A stretch of 64,000 nucleotides of DNA from Amia ocellicauda (taxonomy: Eukaryota > Chordata > Actinopteri > Amiiformes > Amiidae), in assembly GCF_036373705.1 (NCBI RefSeq), contig NC_089855.1, positions 10,001,219 through 10,065,218 on the forward strand, written 5' to 3'. Of this stretch, positions 23,925 through 36,832 are shown one piece after another (position 1 is the stretch's first letter; every line of letters begins with the position of its first letter). The notes under the pieces are model-generated. The model did not search any database and had not been told where the DNA came from. It saw only the letters and a list, made by a program, of their open reading frames with translations. The position numbers and the translations under genes are program-made.

Positions 23925-26865
23925 TTCCTCAGTAGCAGACCGGTGCTGCCGCGTCCCTCTCGCCTGTGAGCCAGCGCTCCCAGCAAACTTCACACAGAGA
24001 CTCAAACCAACAGAGCCCGTCAATCCCTGCTAAACACGCCCACTGCGCTTCACAATAAAAGCTGGTTTAAAAGGTCCAACACCCATCACAAATCAATTGT
24101 CAGTAAAAAGACACATATAATATACTTTGCTTTTCACTGTAGCGCAAGAGACTTAGACCAGACAATAACCGAATTAATCGATTTCATTGACAGAATACTA
24201 CTTCACCTAAAAGGCATTTTTAAAGACATTACGCAAAATAAATGCATATTCAAATCATCATCATCATCCTCCTCATCATACAATTATCACCATTAGTAAT
24301 ATAATAACGCATATTACTTTTTAATGTATGAGAGAAAGTTCTTCATATTTTCTTTTTTATGTTTAAAGTTAAAATCAGTTTTCTTACTTGAACTGATGGG
24401 TTGCTATAGGATCTGTGTGCATCTCACCTCTCTCTCTTTATCTTAAAATTACAATATTTTTCGGAATGAAGTCAAGCCACTTTCTTGTAGGTTACAGGTG
24501 CTTGGTGAAAAGAGTTAGATCATTGAAGTATATTTATTGTTCTCCACTGAGCTTGTTGTTAGCGTTGTTATCTGCTAATTGCGGGGGGTGGGGGGGCACA
24601 TGGTAGAGATGCCAATTCTTAAAACCTCTCATTTAGATGCCCTCCATCCAGCTGATGTTACTTGTATTGTGAACATGGCCAAGAGTTCAATGGCTGCAAT
24701 TCCCAAATTCATATAATTAAATGCTTGAGCAGCACTTCAACCCCGGACTCAAGAGTTAAACAGCTTAAAATGCTGCCAAATGCATCTGATGTATGAACAC
24801 CCATGTCACCGTATGCAACAAATGCTGGAAATGGCACACAGCTGTCAGAAAACCTGTTCCCGATTCATTCAAAGATTGCGCTCATCTCTGCCTGCGAATC
24901 TTAATGAATGGGCTGGACGTCCAGCAGATGCACTCTTCTTGCAAACAATACATGTTTTTTTATGCTATGGATATATTTTAAATGCAAACTCTGATGCCAA
25001 CAGGTGCCAGCTGAAGCACTCCCTGCAGACTCATTATTCAGGCACTGACAACACGCTGCTTTGTTCACGATGATTAATAACACCTGGGGACTTTCATATT
25101 TAATTGAGACGTTTGTCACCTTGCAAATGGCCCTTGGCGCATGTTTAACATTGAAGCTTTCAGAACCTAGTGGGTTATTTGAGACCTGCTCTGTATACAG
25201 AAATAATGCTGCCATTAGCCCTTGGCTCGTCACTTTATATACACATCTGCTCATTCAAATTGAATAGGGGTAGATGAAACTTGATGGTGCATCATGAATC
25301 ACTCTCATGCTTAGCTGGTATAGTTGTGTTCTGTGCCACAAGTCACAACCCCTACTAGTGTCGCAGGGTGGATGTCAGGATGTTCATTTTCTGCACACCT
25401 TCAAAAGCAAGACTGTCTCTCTAGTATTATTGTGGATGTGTGTGTGTGGGAGGGGAGAGAGAGGTAATTGATATGTATCTGGAATACCTACTTCTTCACC
25501 TATAATTACCAACTTATTCATTTGCAAACCTACATATTAAACCAGTTTATGCAAATATTGCATTGCCCATGATATTTATGTCAATATTTAATAAGATAGA
25601 TAGATCAGAAGAATTGATAAGTGTGTTCCACTTACAGCGTCGCATTCTGGGAATCATGTGAACAGGGGAATTAAAACAACAAATAAAACCAGGCCTTTTA
25701 CTGTAGTGGTGCTGAATGACTCACACTTATCTTCTTGGGGACATAATTAAGCATGAAGGCATGCTAGATAACAGTTGGTAAACAGCTCCACCATGTGGCC
25801 TCCTTCCAAATTTCGATACTTCTTTTTTTCCCTGTAGGCTAATGTTACCCTAATTACCCTACTTACCCTAACTGCGCTAATGTGACTTCACTTGGTTAAA
25901 TTTGACAGTGGGGATGACAAGGTGTACACACACATATTAGACTATACATTATTAACAGGGTATACATTACATACCCAATCCTATTAACTGCCACACCTTG
26001 TATACCTGATCTTGTTCGTTTTAAACCTTACACTTTACATATATTGTATACATTAAATTGCGCATGCAGTAGCAGCAACCTCACTGAAACCATCCCTTAT
26101 TCTTTCAAAGCCAAGAAATCAATAAGTCATCCAGGATCCAAAGGGGTTTAGTGTGCTACAGTCTTTTCTGAAGTTATACAATGCCACTTGTCACTGATGA
26201 ACAGAGATGTTTCTTAAACTTGAATTGACATGTGTAATCCATTGAATTATGGTCAACGCACTGCTGTTACACTGAGTAAACATGGAGCAGCAGCAGAGTC
26301 CTGGTGTTTGTTGCTGTAATTTTGCATTTCTCCGGGAAAGTAACTGGTTGGCCACCGACGGCGTGCAGCAGGGGAGGCGGCGGTCTGTTCGGTTGAGGGC
26401 GCTGTGCTTAGAAATGATGGCGGCACCCAAACAAACCCATCCCGCTGGATACAGAGGAGCACTTTTTTAATAATATGGTGACTTATAATATCAAAAAAAT
26501 CACTAACATTACGTTGTCATATTTGTGTACGTATGCAAATGAAGCTAGTCAATGCAATCCGCGAACTGAATTCAATTTGAGATGTTTCAGTGCAGTCTAT
26601 TCATTTGTAACCAGGGTTGTGGTGTAGTGTGAATATGTAGCTGTCAGGGATTGTTTCTGTTTACCCAGCGCACATTTATCTACAAAACAAAGTGAATATA
26701 TCATACCCGCCATTTTAATTTCTGAATAAATCATTGAACTGCAAAACATGCGCTCCGTTTGCATCGACCAGACGCCAGTGCCCTGCTGAACCGCCGAGGC
26801 CGTTTTCTGCGGAGGGTTTATTCATACCGTGTTGCCCAAATTAATCGGCATCATTAATCACCACC
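23925..26865. other. CHST7-TUBGCP5 divergent intergenic region
   Basis: The region between the two start codons should hold both promoters. An in-frame extension of CHST7 reaches 24023. Around 24780-25260 is a block rich in E-box (CAGGTG, CAGCTG) and homeodomain-like (TTAATGA, GATTAATAA) words that could be a conserved enhancer. GATGGCGGC at 26416-26424 resembles a YY1 promoter motif, about 440 bases before the TUBGCP5 ATG and in a locally GC-rich stretch (26340-26430). No further coding exon was recognised. Confidence 0.5.
26416..26424 (+). promoter_or_regulatory. TUBGCP5: YY1-like motif in probable TUBGCP5 promoter
   Basis: GATGGCGGC matches the core of the YY1 element often found just downstream of vertebrate housekeeping start sites. 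The transcription start itself is not visible from sequence. Confidence 0.35.
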
Positions 26866-29800
26866 ATGACACACTGGACGAAATTTGAGAGAGACATGGA
26901 CCACGACATCAAGAAGCTGATCAAACACATCAGCGGGATACAGGATGAAGAAGACCACAATTTCCAGACGGCCATGAAGTTCGCCTGTTCCAATTTCAAG
27001 TACGGTTTCCATCTGTGAATGACATTTGAATTTTAAATGTTGTATTTCTGGCTGCATTTAAGACTAATGGATTTAATGACAACCCTTACATTGAGATCCA
27101 CTGCTCTGTCTGCTTGATTTTGTGTGGTCTATGGTGTCACATGATTAGACACCTGTAGGATATGTGTCTATGTGTTTAATGTGAAGTCAGCAAAATAAAC
27201 ATCAGGAGTCTTACTGTGCAGCTTCATTGTAACTTCAATTCTTGTGTTAGTACTTGTGTGCATTGGTTGTTGGTGGTTGTTTTATCTCAAATGCTTGCTT
27301 CTGTGTTTTTACTTTGCAGGTTTCATCGGTACCTGGATGTCAACAGTCACAAGGTGCAGCGCACTGTCAGTGGGTAAGTTCAGGCAGGCAAGAAATATGA
27401 GTTGATCTTCCTTGTCCCCAGGTATGTAAAGTGGAGATGTGTTCTTCTTACTTGTTCCCGCTTTCTTTGCTTCAGAATCTACGAGAAGCTGATGGTTCAC
27501 TCGGATGTGAGCAAAGCTGCAAGCTGGAAAAGATTGACTGATGAATTTATGAACTCTCCCCTACCAAACACAGAAGAAACAAATGTAAGGGAGCTGTACA
27601 CTAAAATGTTTCAAAACCTCGTTAATGGCAAATTAATTATTTGCAGAAGTACAATGTAATTTATTGTTTTTGACCCAAAAGATGTGGAGCAAGTTAAATG
27701 TGGACTGGGCTGAAACGAATAGTGAATGATAACAATTTAAATGTTCTGGGTTTTTTTTATACTTCATGGCAGACAGATGTCCATCACAGCATCCTGTCCC
27801 TCCTGCTCCTCCTCTCTGATTCTCCATCTAACACAAATTACAGTGAAAAGCCCAGACTGAAGGAAGTGGGTAAGGAATGAAATACAACTTTTCAAAAAAA
27901 GTATTAGAGGGGGTTAATTTGAATAGAAATATTTTGTGGCACTTAAGTGACATTTGTTTTCTGTTTCTTTCATATTGTACATTTGCATGTAGTTCATTTA
28001 TGTTTATTTGTAATTAAGCGGTGGTTATTAATAATTATTGCTATGATATTTGATATTCGCATAGTTGATAAGAAAATAATTCTACAGTAGAATCTTTGCC
28101 ACTTATTCCTTTACCAAACTTGAGAGAGAAATATTCACTATTCATTAAATCATGTTCTATTATTATTATTAGTTTTTAAGTTTTCTAAGGACATGTTCAT
28201 CTCTTGTGTTCTGAATATATTGAGCCTAATCATTTTTATGTATTTCCTTAAATGTTCATGAAGAAAAAGAAGATGATTTTGACTGGGGTAAATATTTGAT
28301 GGAAGGAGAAGATATTGACATGGGACCTTTTCCTGACACTCCTGTAAGTGATTTGTGTGGCTCTGAGCTTCACAGTTTTCTTAAACCGCGCATTGCCCCA
28401 CGCATGTGCCAGAAGTATCAAAAGCTCTTGGATGACTATATAGGGTGGAAAGGTAGGAGTAAGAAGATAATTTCACATACTGGTCTTGTAAGGCCACAGC
28501 ACCTTCCTCTCCTGTACTGTTGTTGATGATCTAGACTAGTGCTTGTTCATGCCACCGTACAGTGGACTGTGATCTGTGTCCTCTCTCAGGAGTGGTCAGA
28601 GGAGGACAGTGAGGAAGAGGAGAGTCAGGAGCCATTGAGCAGAGAGGATTCTGGGATCCAGGTGGACAGAACACCCTTGGATGACCAGGACCAATCCAAG
28701 AAGACTGTGCAAGTCACTTGGAAGGGTTGGTCTTTGTTTTGTTTGGAGAGTGTAATAAAGGGTGGGCTTTCCGAATGCATATTAAAACAAATGATGCAGA
28801 ATGAAAATAAATGGCCTAATGCGCGGATATCCTTGTTTTGGTTGCAGTGGGTGAGCCGGATGCCCGGGCCTGGCTGGAGCAGCACGTGGTGACGCAGTAC
28901 TGGGTGGCCCAGGCCCCTCGCTTCACCCACAGCCTGCACCTGCACTCCAACCTGCTCAATTTCTGGTAGGAGGACGGCGGTCGTAAAGTCCGCTGAAGAT
29001 AAAGTCCCTTCGTACCTCACCGTACATGCCACACAGAGTGGGCTGTGAAGAAATGCATAGGAATAATTACTGCGGAGCTCCAGGTTTTAGTGTTGAATGC
29101 ATTACTTCTGCAATTTGGAATCTGAATTTGTACCATGTGTTTTTTTTTCTTCTTTTAATCTAGAATAGTCCTTGATAGTGGCACAGCATCTGAAAACAGA
29201 AAATTATCAACTGCATATTAAGTCAAATGAAAACGGCTCTTCCCTGTGGTTCTAAAGTACTGCATGTACTGTTTAAGAATTTGTTGAAGTCCAGTTAATG
29301 CCATTCAGGGTTATGTTAGTCAGTGCAATGAACAGCTTTCAGTCTTTAGGCTTTGGCATATGCTCCCCATGAGTACAGATTGAACCACGAGCAGCCAAGT
29401 GTTGAAAATATGTTGTCGAAGTATCCAAAAATCTGTCCCAGTGCTGGAATCCGGACACCATTCCTTTACTGCTATCTGTTCCTGATCAGTGCTGGAAGTA
29501 ATGGATACCGGCACAGTCCATCCTGTTCTCTCTTTCTCAGGGACCAGCACTTGTACAACACGGATCCACTGTACATCCCTGAAGAGAAAGTGTTCGTCAC
29601 TGAAACCCAAGTGATAAGAGAGACTCTGTGGTGAGCTGGAATGAGTTTGTTTCATCGCATAACTGAAGGGTGTCGGATATCTAACTACTGGCAATGTATT
29701 CCAAGATAAACCCTGTACAGCACAAAGTCTAGAAAACCGTTTTTTTATTTATTTTTATCAACCGGGGAAGCGAGGGAATCTGTTTAAGCATTTTAACTGT

Positions 29801-32800
29801 CAACTTGAAGATTCTCTTTGCCTCTATAGTGCTTTTGTTTCGGGATACCCTTATTATGCATTGTATAAGAAACGTAAACTTGTCCCACTGAGCTTAGACC
29901 ATCAATAATTGATGCGGTTTGCTGTATGACTATTCCATTCATGTCAGAAAAGTGATATTAGTTTTCTGATGTTTCCCTCAAGTGGAAATAATCATTTTCC
30001 TCTTTGCTTTAGGCTCCTCTCTGGAGTGAAAAAACTCTTCATATTTCAGCACCATGATGGGAAAGTAACTGTGAGGAATGATGTTGTTGTCACTCATTTG
30101 ACAAATGTAAGTTGGCTAATAGTTTCAAAGAGATTTCATTTTCTGCCATCGCTTGCAGTCGATCGATTGTCTCTGCTACGTCTCTGACATTTGATTAGAG
30201 GAATAGTAATGTTTCATGAATTTGTTTGTTGTGAGGGCAATCTTGCCACTTTTGTGTCTGCCTTAGATAAGCCTTCTGTGTTTTCCTAATGTAGTGAGTA
30301 CAAGTAGTGACTACACCTGCAATGTTCCTGCTTTTCCTTTCCTCTCAGAACTGTTTGCGATCGGTCTTGGAGCATGTGGCCTCATATGGGCAGGCGGTGT
30401 CCCGACTGCAGAAGTTCATTGACGAAGTGACCGGGTACTGCGTTGAACCCGCCCCGCCCGGGACCACCACCTCGGGCAAGAAAGGGTCCGAGCCTCCATT
30501 CAGGACCTACCAGGCCTTTGTCTGGGCTCTCTACAAATATTTTGTCAGCTTTAAAGAGGAGCTCACCAACATCGAGAGGTGCATCATTGTGAAAGGTGAA
30601 TTGGTTTTGTTTGGCATGTTTCTTTCTCAGTCCCAACCCATCCCAAAATATTTGAGTTGGATGGTCTCCTCACTAATGCGTCTCCATTTCTATTAACCCC
30701 ATTGGTCCTGCTCTTCACCAGATGAAACGGTCACGCTGTCTGTGGTGCTGGAGCGCCTCACCCCCCACCTGGCTCAGCTGAAGGTCCTGCACAAGGTCTT
30801 CTGCACAGGAGTCGCCGAGGTCCCCCCCGACACTCCCAACGTAGTGCGGGCATCCCACCTCCTCAACACCCTCTACAAGTCCATCATCGAGTACGACAGC
30901 ATCGGAGAGGCGTCCGAGCAGGCCGTGAGTGTCTATGGTTCACCTGCGCCCAATGTCTCCTGTCAGTTGTGTGGTTCGGCAGAATGATTTTCCACATCGT
31001 TGTGCAGTAGTGTGATGGGTCGTCGGAGTCCTTGTTGCCCAGATAAAAGATTTTCCGTTTCGGTGCCTCAGGTGGCCCTCCTGTTCTCCCTGTGGGTGGA
31101 AACCGTGAGGCCCTACCTGGAGATTGTGGATGAGTGGATCGTTCACGGACACCTCTTCGACCCAGCGAAAGAATTCATCATCCAAAGGTGCGTCATCCTG
31201 TTGCTCCAAATAAGCAGGACGACCCTCAGTGTCAATTGGATCAACTACACGCGGATTATCGAGAGGCTACTGTAGATACATATTCTAAATGTATTTATTT
31301 CCCCCCCCCCAGAAACAAAGATGTTCCTGTCAATCACAGAGACTTCTGGTACGCCACCTACACCCTGTACAGCGTGTCGGAGACCGTGGAGAACGAGGAG
31401 AAGCTGAGCGACAGCGCCAGCGGCAGCTCCGCCAGTGACCAGGCCTCTGTGGCGAGCAGACAGCACACCATGGTCTCCTTCCTCAAGCCGGTGCTCAAGC
31501 AGATCATCATGGCTGGCAAGTCCATGCAGCTGCTGAAGAACCTGGACTGCAAGGAGGCAGGGCAACAGGAGAGGTCGTCCAGAGGTCAGTCAGGGAGACC
31601 TCCTCCTCATCTCTTTCTATTGCCCATCCATCCAGCCGTTTTCAATAACTGCTTTGTACGGTACAGGGTCACGGGGAGCTGGGGCCTCAGCTGCTGGACA
31701 CATGGATGTACAATATATATATATACATACACTCACCTAAAGGATTATTAGGAACACCTGTTCAATTTCTCATTATTGCAATTATCTAACCAACCAATCA
31801 CATGGCAGTTGCTTCAATGCATTTAGGGGTGTGGTCCTGGTCAAGACAATCTCCTGAACTCCAAACTGAATGTCTGAATGGGAAACAAAGGTGATTTAAG
31901 CAATTTTGAGCGTGGCATGGTTGTTGGTGCCAGACGGGCCGGTCTGAGTATTTCACAATCTGCTCGGTTACTGGGATTTTCACGCACAACCATTTCTAGG
32001 GTTTACAAAGAATGGTGTGAAAAGGGAAAAACATCCAGTATGCGGCAGTCCTGTGGGCGAAAATGCCTTGTTGATGCTAGAGGTCAGAGGAGAATGGGCC
32101 GACTGATTCAAGCTGATAGAAGAGCAACTTTGACTGAAATAACCACTCGTTACAACCGAGGTATGCAGCAAAGCATTTGTGAAGCCACAACACGTACAAC
32201 CTTGAGGCGGATGGGCTACAACAGCAGAAGACCCCACCGGGTACCACTCATCTCCACTACAAATAGGAAAAAGAGGCTACAATTTGCACAAGCTCACCAA
32301 AATTGGACAGTTGAAGACTGGAAAAATGTTGCCTGGTCTGATGAGTCTCGATTTCTGTTGAGACATTCAGATGGTAGAGTCAGAATTTGGCGTAAACAGA
32401 ATGAGAACATGGATCCATCATGCCTTGTTACCACTGTGCAGGCTGGTGGTGGTGGTGTAATGGTGTGGGGGATGTTTTCTTGGCACACTTTAGGCCCCTT
32501 AGTGCCAATTGGGCATCGTTTAAATGCCACGGCCTACCTGAGCATTGTTTCTGACCATGTCCATCCCTTTATGACCACCATGTACCCATCCTCTGATGGC
32601 TACTTCCAGCAGGATAATGCACCATGTCACAAAGGTCGAATCATTTCAAATTGGTTTCTTGAACATGACAATGAGTTCACTGTACTAAACTGGCCCCCAC
32701 AGTCACCAGATCTCAACCCAATAGAGCATCTTTGGGATGTGGTGGAACGGGAGCTTCATGCCCTGGATGTGCATCCCACAAATCTCCATCAACTGCAAGA

Positions 32801-35800
32801 TGCTATCCTATCAATATGGGCCAACATTTCTAAAGAATGCTTTCAGCACCTTGTTGAATCAATGCCACGTAGAATTAAGGCAGTTCTGAAGGCGAAAGGG
32901 GGTCAAACACAGTATTAGTATGGTGTTCCTAATAATCCTTTAGGTGAGTGTATATACATACATATAAAAAAAGTAATTCCCCGGGGTAACTGCGTTGTCT
33001 GTGTTGTAGACGCAGAGCGGAAGAGCATCTACACGCTGTTCCTGGAGTCGGTGCAGCTACGTCTGCGCTGTGGGGAGGAGTCGCCCTCGGACACCGTGAC
33101 CGAGCAGCAGGCCACCAAGAGGAGCCTGATCAGGATGCAGTCCATCGTGGCCAGACACCTGGAACTGGACGACGTTCATGACCCCCTGCTGGCCATCAAT
33201 TTTGCAAGGTGAGCAGCAGTCGCGAATGGTTCATGGTATTGGTTTGCAACTGTGTATGTATTCCTTTGCTTTACTGTCTGACATCCTACATGTATTTCCA
33301 TGAACTCTACAGTTATGCATTTATTTTTATTCAGCTAATTGTATGTTTAGCGAGTGAGGTGACCGATCACATGGGCCTGCATATATACATACAGTCACAG
33401 GCTAACAAAACCGTCGTCTGATCTGTCCTGATTGTCCTGTCACTTTGACTTCTCTAGGCTGTACTTGGAGCAGAATGACTTCCACGAGAAGTTCTCGGGC
33501 AGCGACATCATCGTGGACCGCTCGTCTGAATCCGTGACCTGCCAGACGTTTGAGCTCACTCTGAGGTCCTGCCTGTACCCCCACATTGAGAAGAGGTACA
33601 TCGAGTGCTGCGGCAACCTCATGAAGACCTTGAAGAAAGATTACAGGCAAGTCTGATGGGAAATGATTGCTGTGTTTTAATTCATTTCTATAAGAACAAA
33701 TCTGTATAAATTATGTGCACTTATAATATTATAGGCTATCTAGTCCTAAATGTTGTCCTGTGGATCTGACCTTATTGTGTGCTGATATTTGGATTTGCCC
33801 AGACTCTTGGAATACCTGCAAGCCATGAGAAACTACTTCCTGCTGGAGGCTGGCGACACCATGTACGATTTCTACACAGCCATTTTTGACAAGGTGCTGG
33901 AGAAGGAGAGCTGGCAGCAACTGTCCTTCCTAAATGTGCAGCTGCAGGAGGCTGTGGGACAGCGCTACCCAGAGGACAGCACCAGGTACTGCAGAACATT
34001 TGTGTTTTCTTCTACCTCTACGAGAAGAGAAAAATGTACTTTCAGCCCAGAGAAGGAATGATACTGTTACTTTTGATTGCAGGACTTACAAGATAGTGTT
34101 TTTGTGCAATAATTAGCTGATTTATGCTCAGGACCATGAAATTGCTCAAAAATGTATTTAATATAGTAATTGGATATGAGAAAATAAAATGCATTACTCA
34201 AATAAAAATAAAAGCTCACTACTTCTGTAAATCCTAACTAGATTTGATTTGGTGTATTATAATTGTTATATAATTATATTATAATTGTGCCTTATTTGTG
34301 AGGCGAGGGAGTGTTTCTCCACTTTCTTTGTTTTTTCTCTCCTTTCCACTTGTAAATGTGTAAGATTATTAGGCATTTTGCTCTGTACTGTTTTTTGTTG
34401 TTAGAACTCGATAAATATAATTGCTCTAAATTGAGCAAGATTACCTGTTATTGATGTCATGTATTTTTCACACTCCTTTTTCAGGTTGTCAATATTTTTG
34501 GAAACCATTGACCCGGCCAGGAGGAAACAACCAGTGAACAATTTAGATGGTCTTACACTTAGTTATAAGGTATTTTTTGCCACTATAATTTAAATAAGTT
34601 AAACTGGAATGTTTTGCTGGATTATAACTTCTGTCCCTCTCATTCCCTAGGTCCCCTGGCCTGTAGACATTGTGATCAGCTCTGAGTGTCAGAAGATTTA
34701 CAACCAAGTGTTCCTTCTCCTGCTACAGATTAAGTGGGCAAAATACAGCCTGGATACGTTACGCTTCAGTGGTGTGTAAAACTGTTGTTGTTTTCTCAGG
34801 TTGCAGTATTTGATATTTGCAAAAGTCTGGAAAGAGGATTCAATGTTGAATGATGTAAAGAAAGAAAAATACTTTCTGGTGCTAAAAATATGATGACATT
34901 CCTCAACAGAACTGACCGTGGCTACCAAAAGGCTTGAAGGAGGTTTATTTGATGAAAATGCTTCTAATGAACCCATCAAACAGCAGATTCACAGGATGTG
35001 TCTTCTCCGGGTTAAACTCATGCATTTTGTCAACAGCCTGCACAACTACATCATGACCAGGGTGAGTGCTGGCCTGGGATAACCGACTGCCTTCATTCAT
35101 GTTCCTCTCCATGTTCTCTTGAAAAGCCATTGTGCTCTGTTTGTCAGATCCTGCACAGCACGGGCCTAGAGTTTCAGCACCAGGTGCAGGAGGCGAAGGA
35201 CCTGGACCAGCTGATTAAAATCCACTACAGATACCTGTCCACCATTCATGACCGCTGCCTCCTGAGAGAGAAGGTAGGGATCCACATGGCCACCTGTGTG
35301 ATTCAGCGCAGCTTGGAAAGGCTGAACTGAACAAATGAATTTAGGTGGAAAAACACTCTACTTTTATAGAGGTGGTGTCTATATATGATATACATTGTTA
35401 GTAAAGGACCAGTTATGATGCTGATGGCTGAGATTTTAAAGAATATAGAATATTTCTCTTTGACTCAAAATGTCTTGTATTGACACTGTGTTTGCAGGTC
35501 AGTTTTGTGAAGGAAGCGATCATGAAGGTACTCAATCTTGTCCTGATGTTCTCTGATCGATGGCAGGCTGGATTTGGAGCCTGGAAGTAAGCATCTGCTT
35601 TATTAGCAAAATTCACGGGGACATTTAATTATTTTCTAAATAAAAACATGAAAAAACGGACAATTTCCAATGTGTCTCATGAGGTGAGCTCTGCACACTA
35701 TGGGTGGGGTTTGTTCATTTTGGGTTGGGTGTGGGTGCATGTGGTTGTTTAGATGTGGCAGATTTAGAGAGCAGAAAAAGCATCCGTGTTTTCAACTGTT

Positions 35801-36832
35801 GCCCAAGATTAAATTAAAACATTGACCCAATCTCCAGTTTCAAACTCAGAACCTGATTGTTACTATCTGTTAGACAGCTTTGAAAATGGCAAATGAAACC
35901 TGTCATCAAGAACCGTTTGTAATTTGCTTTTTGCCCATGTTTTAGTTTAATCTGGGCTGTTTCTGGTTGTTGGGGCGATTGATCTGAATCTACTTTAATA
36001 GCCCTGTTTATAGACTCTGATTAGCACTAATCTTGAACTATTGCGTAGCCCAAGACTATTGCTCATCTCGGTCTGTGAAACCAGCCATCTGATTACAATT
36101 GAAATAGTTTTCAGGTCTGTGTAGCAGAGAGATAAAAGTCCTGTGAGAATCTACAGCAACATCGTTATTAAAGGCCACAATCTGTGTACAGTTCTTTGTT
36201 TGGCCAGGTTACAGTAATATCTAACTTCTCTTTCTGCTTCTAGGATTGAGTCCATTGATAAAATGGAATCTGATTTCAAAAACTGCCACATGTTCTTGGT
36301 GACGATTCTCAACAAGGCCGTCTGCAGGGGCTCGTTCCCGCACTGTGAGTTAGATGTTGAAAACCTAAAATTGAAATATCTGTTAGATGACATTTCCTTC
36401 AATTATCTCAGGCACGGAATAAGACTGAGAGAGCGAATACGAGTGGCCTAATTCTGTTTTATGACTGATTAAATAAATAATGACTTCTACCATCTAGAGA
36501 AGAGTTTTATCTTGTGGAACGCTGCATGATGGGCCTTGAAAGCACCACGAGACAGTGTTCCTCAAGACAAACCTTATCTCTAGACTGTCAAAGTTGCATA
36601 CAATATTTACTGTAAGCTTTCATTGTTCATTCATATCCATAGCTCTTAGTCTTTTATTGTTATTTTATGGTGTGGAGTTGGATGTTAGTGGAAAAAAAAA
36701 GTCACGGCAGGCATGAATGGAATATGTCTTGTCTAACTGTTTTCTTCTTGCGTGTAATGCCCTTTTGTGTGATTGTGTTTCCTAGTGGAATCCCTGTCTC
36801 TGTCTCTGATGGCTGGCTTTGAGCAGTGCTGA
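26866..36832 (+). CDS. TUBGCP5: TUBGCP5 (gamma-tubulin complex component 5), complete
   Basis: 23 coding exons join without a frame break into 1013 codons (human about 1024): 26866-26999, 27320-27373, 27476-27584, 27773-27869, 28264-28343, 28590-28725, 28848-28965, 29541-29630, 30013-30106, 30349-30595, 30722-30924, 31072-31187, 31313-31584, 33010-33208, 33458-33646, 33803-33985, 34485-34569, 34651-34771, 34910-35061, 35148-35273, 35498-35586, 36244-36344, 36786-36832. GCP5 is one of the gamma-tubulin ring complex subunits that form the microtubule-nucleating template at centrosomes. The N-terminal third has the acidic SEEDSEEEESQEPLSREDSG linker seen in GCP5. The GCP N domain (GRIP1) starts near residue 270 (LLSGVKKLFIF). 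The gamma-tubulin-binding GCP C domain (GRIP2) covers about residue 700 to the end (VPWPVDIVISSECQKIYNQ, LRVKLMHFVNSLHNYIMTR). The start sits in CACCATG. Intron 15 is GC-AG, and intron 13 carries a complete Tc1 element in sense. CYFIP1 follows on the same strand, as neighbours at human 15q11.2. Confidence 0.95.
31728..32952 (+). mobile_element. Intact Tc1/mariner transposon, DD36E type, with TA target duplication
   Basis: The element body is 31730-32950 (1221 bp), flanked by TA at 31728-31729 and 32951-32952. Its 29-bp terminal inverted repeats (31730-31758 and 32922-32950) are identical, starting CACTCACCTAAAGGATTATT. It carries a full transposase frame. Perfect ends and an unbroken gene point to a recent insertion. 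It sits in sense in TUBGCP5 intron 13. Confidence 0.96.
31878..32918 (+). CDS. Tc1/mariner transposase, 346 aa, apparently intact
   Basis: The protein cuts and pastes the surrounding element at TA sites. The N-terminus holds a bipartite paired-like helix-turn-helix region (SISQSARLLGFSRTTISRVY; second half near TLRRMGYNSRRPHRVP). A catalytic RNase H-like DDE domain follows, with the first Asp in WSDESRF, the glycine-rich GGGGVMVWGMFS box, the second Asp in QQDNAPCH and the Glu in DLNPIEHLW. By my count 36 residues separate the second Asp from the Glu. This places it in the DD36E group (described as Incomer) rather than classical DD34E Tc1. Length fits the family and there is no internal stop. 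The start is the first in-frame ATG, giving MGNKGDLSNFERGMVVGARR. Confidence 0.93.
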   Translation: MGNKGDLSNFERGMVVGARRAGLSISQSARLLGFSRTTISRVYKEWCEKGKTSSMRQSCGRKCLVDARGQRRMGRLIQADRRATLTEITTRYNRGMQQSICEATTRTTLRRMGYNSRRPHRVPLISTTNRKKRLQFAQAHQNWTVEDWKNVAWSDESRFLLRHSDGRVRIWRKQNENMDPSCLVTTVQAGGGGVMVWGMFSWHTLGPLVPIGHRLNATAYLSIVSDHVHPFMTTMYPSSDGYFQQDNAPCHKGRIISNWFLEHDNEFTVLNWPPQSPDLNPIEHLWDVVERELHALDVHPTNLHQLQDAILSIWANISKECFQHLVESMPRRIKAVLKAKGGQTQY

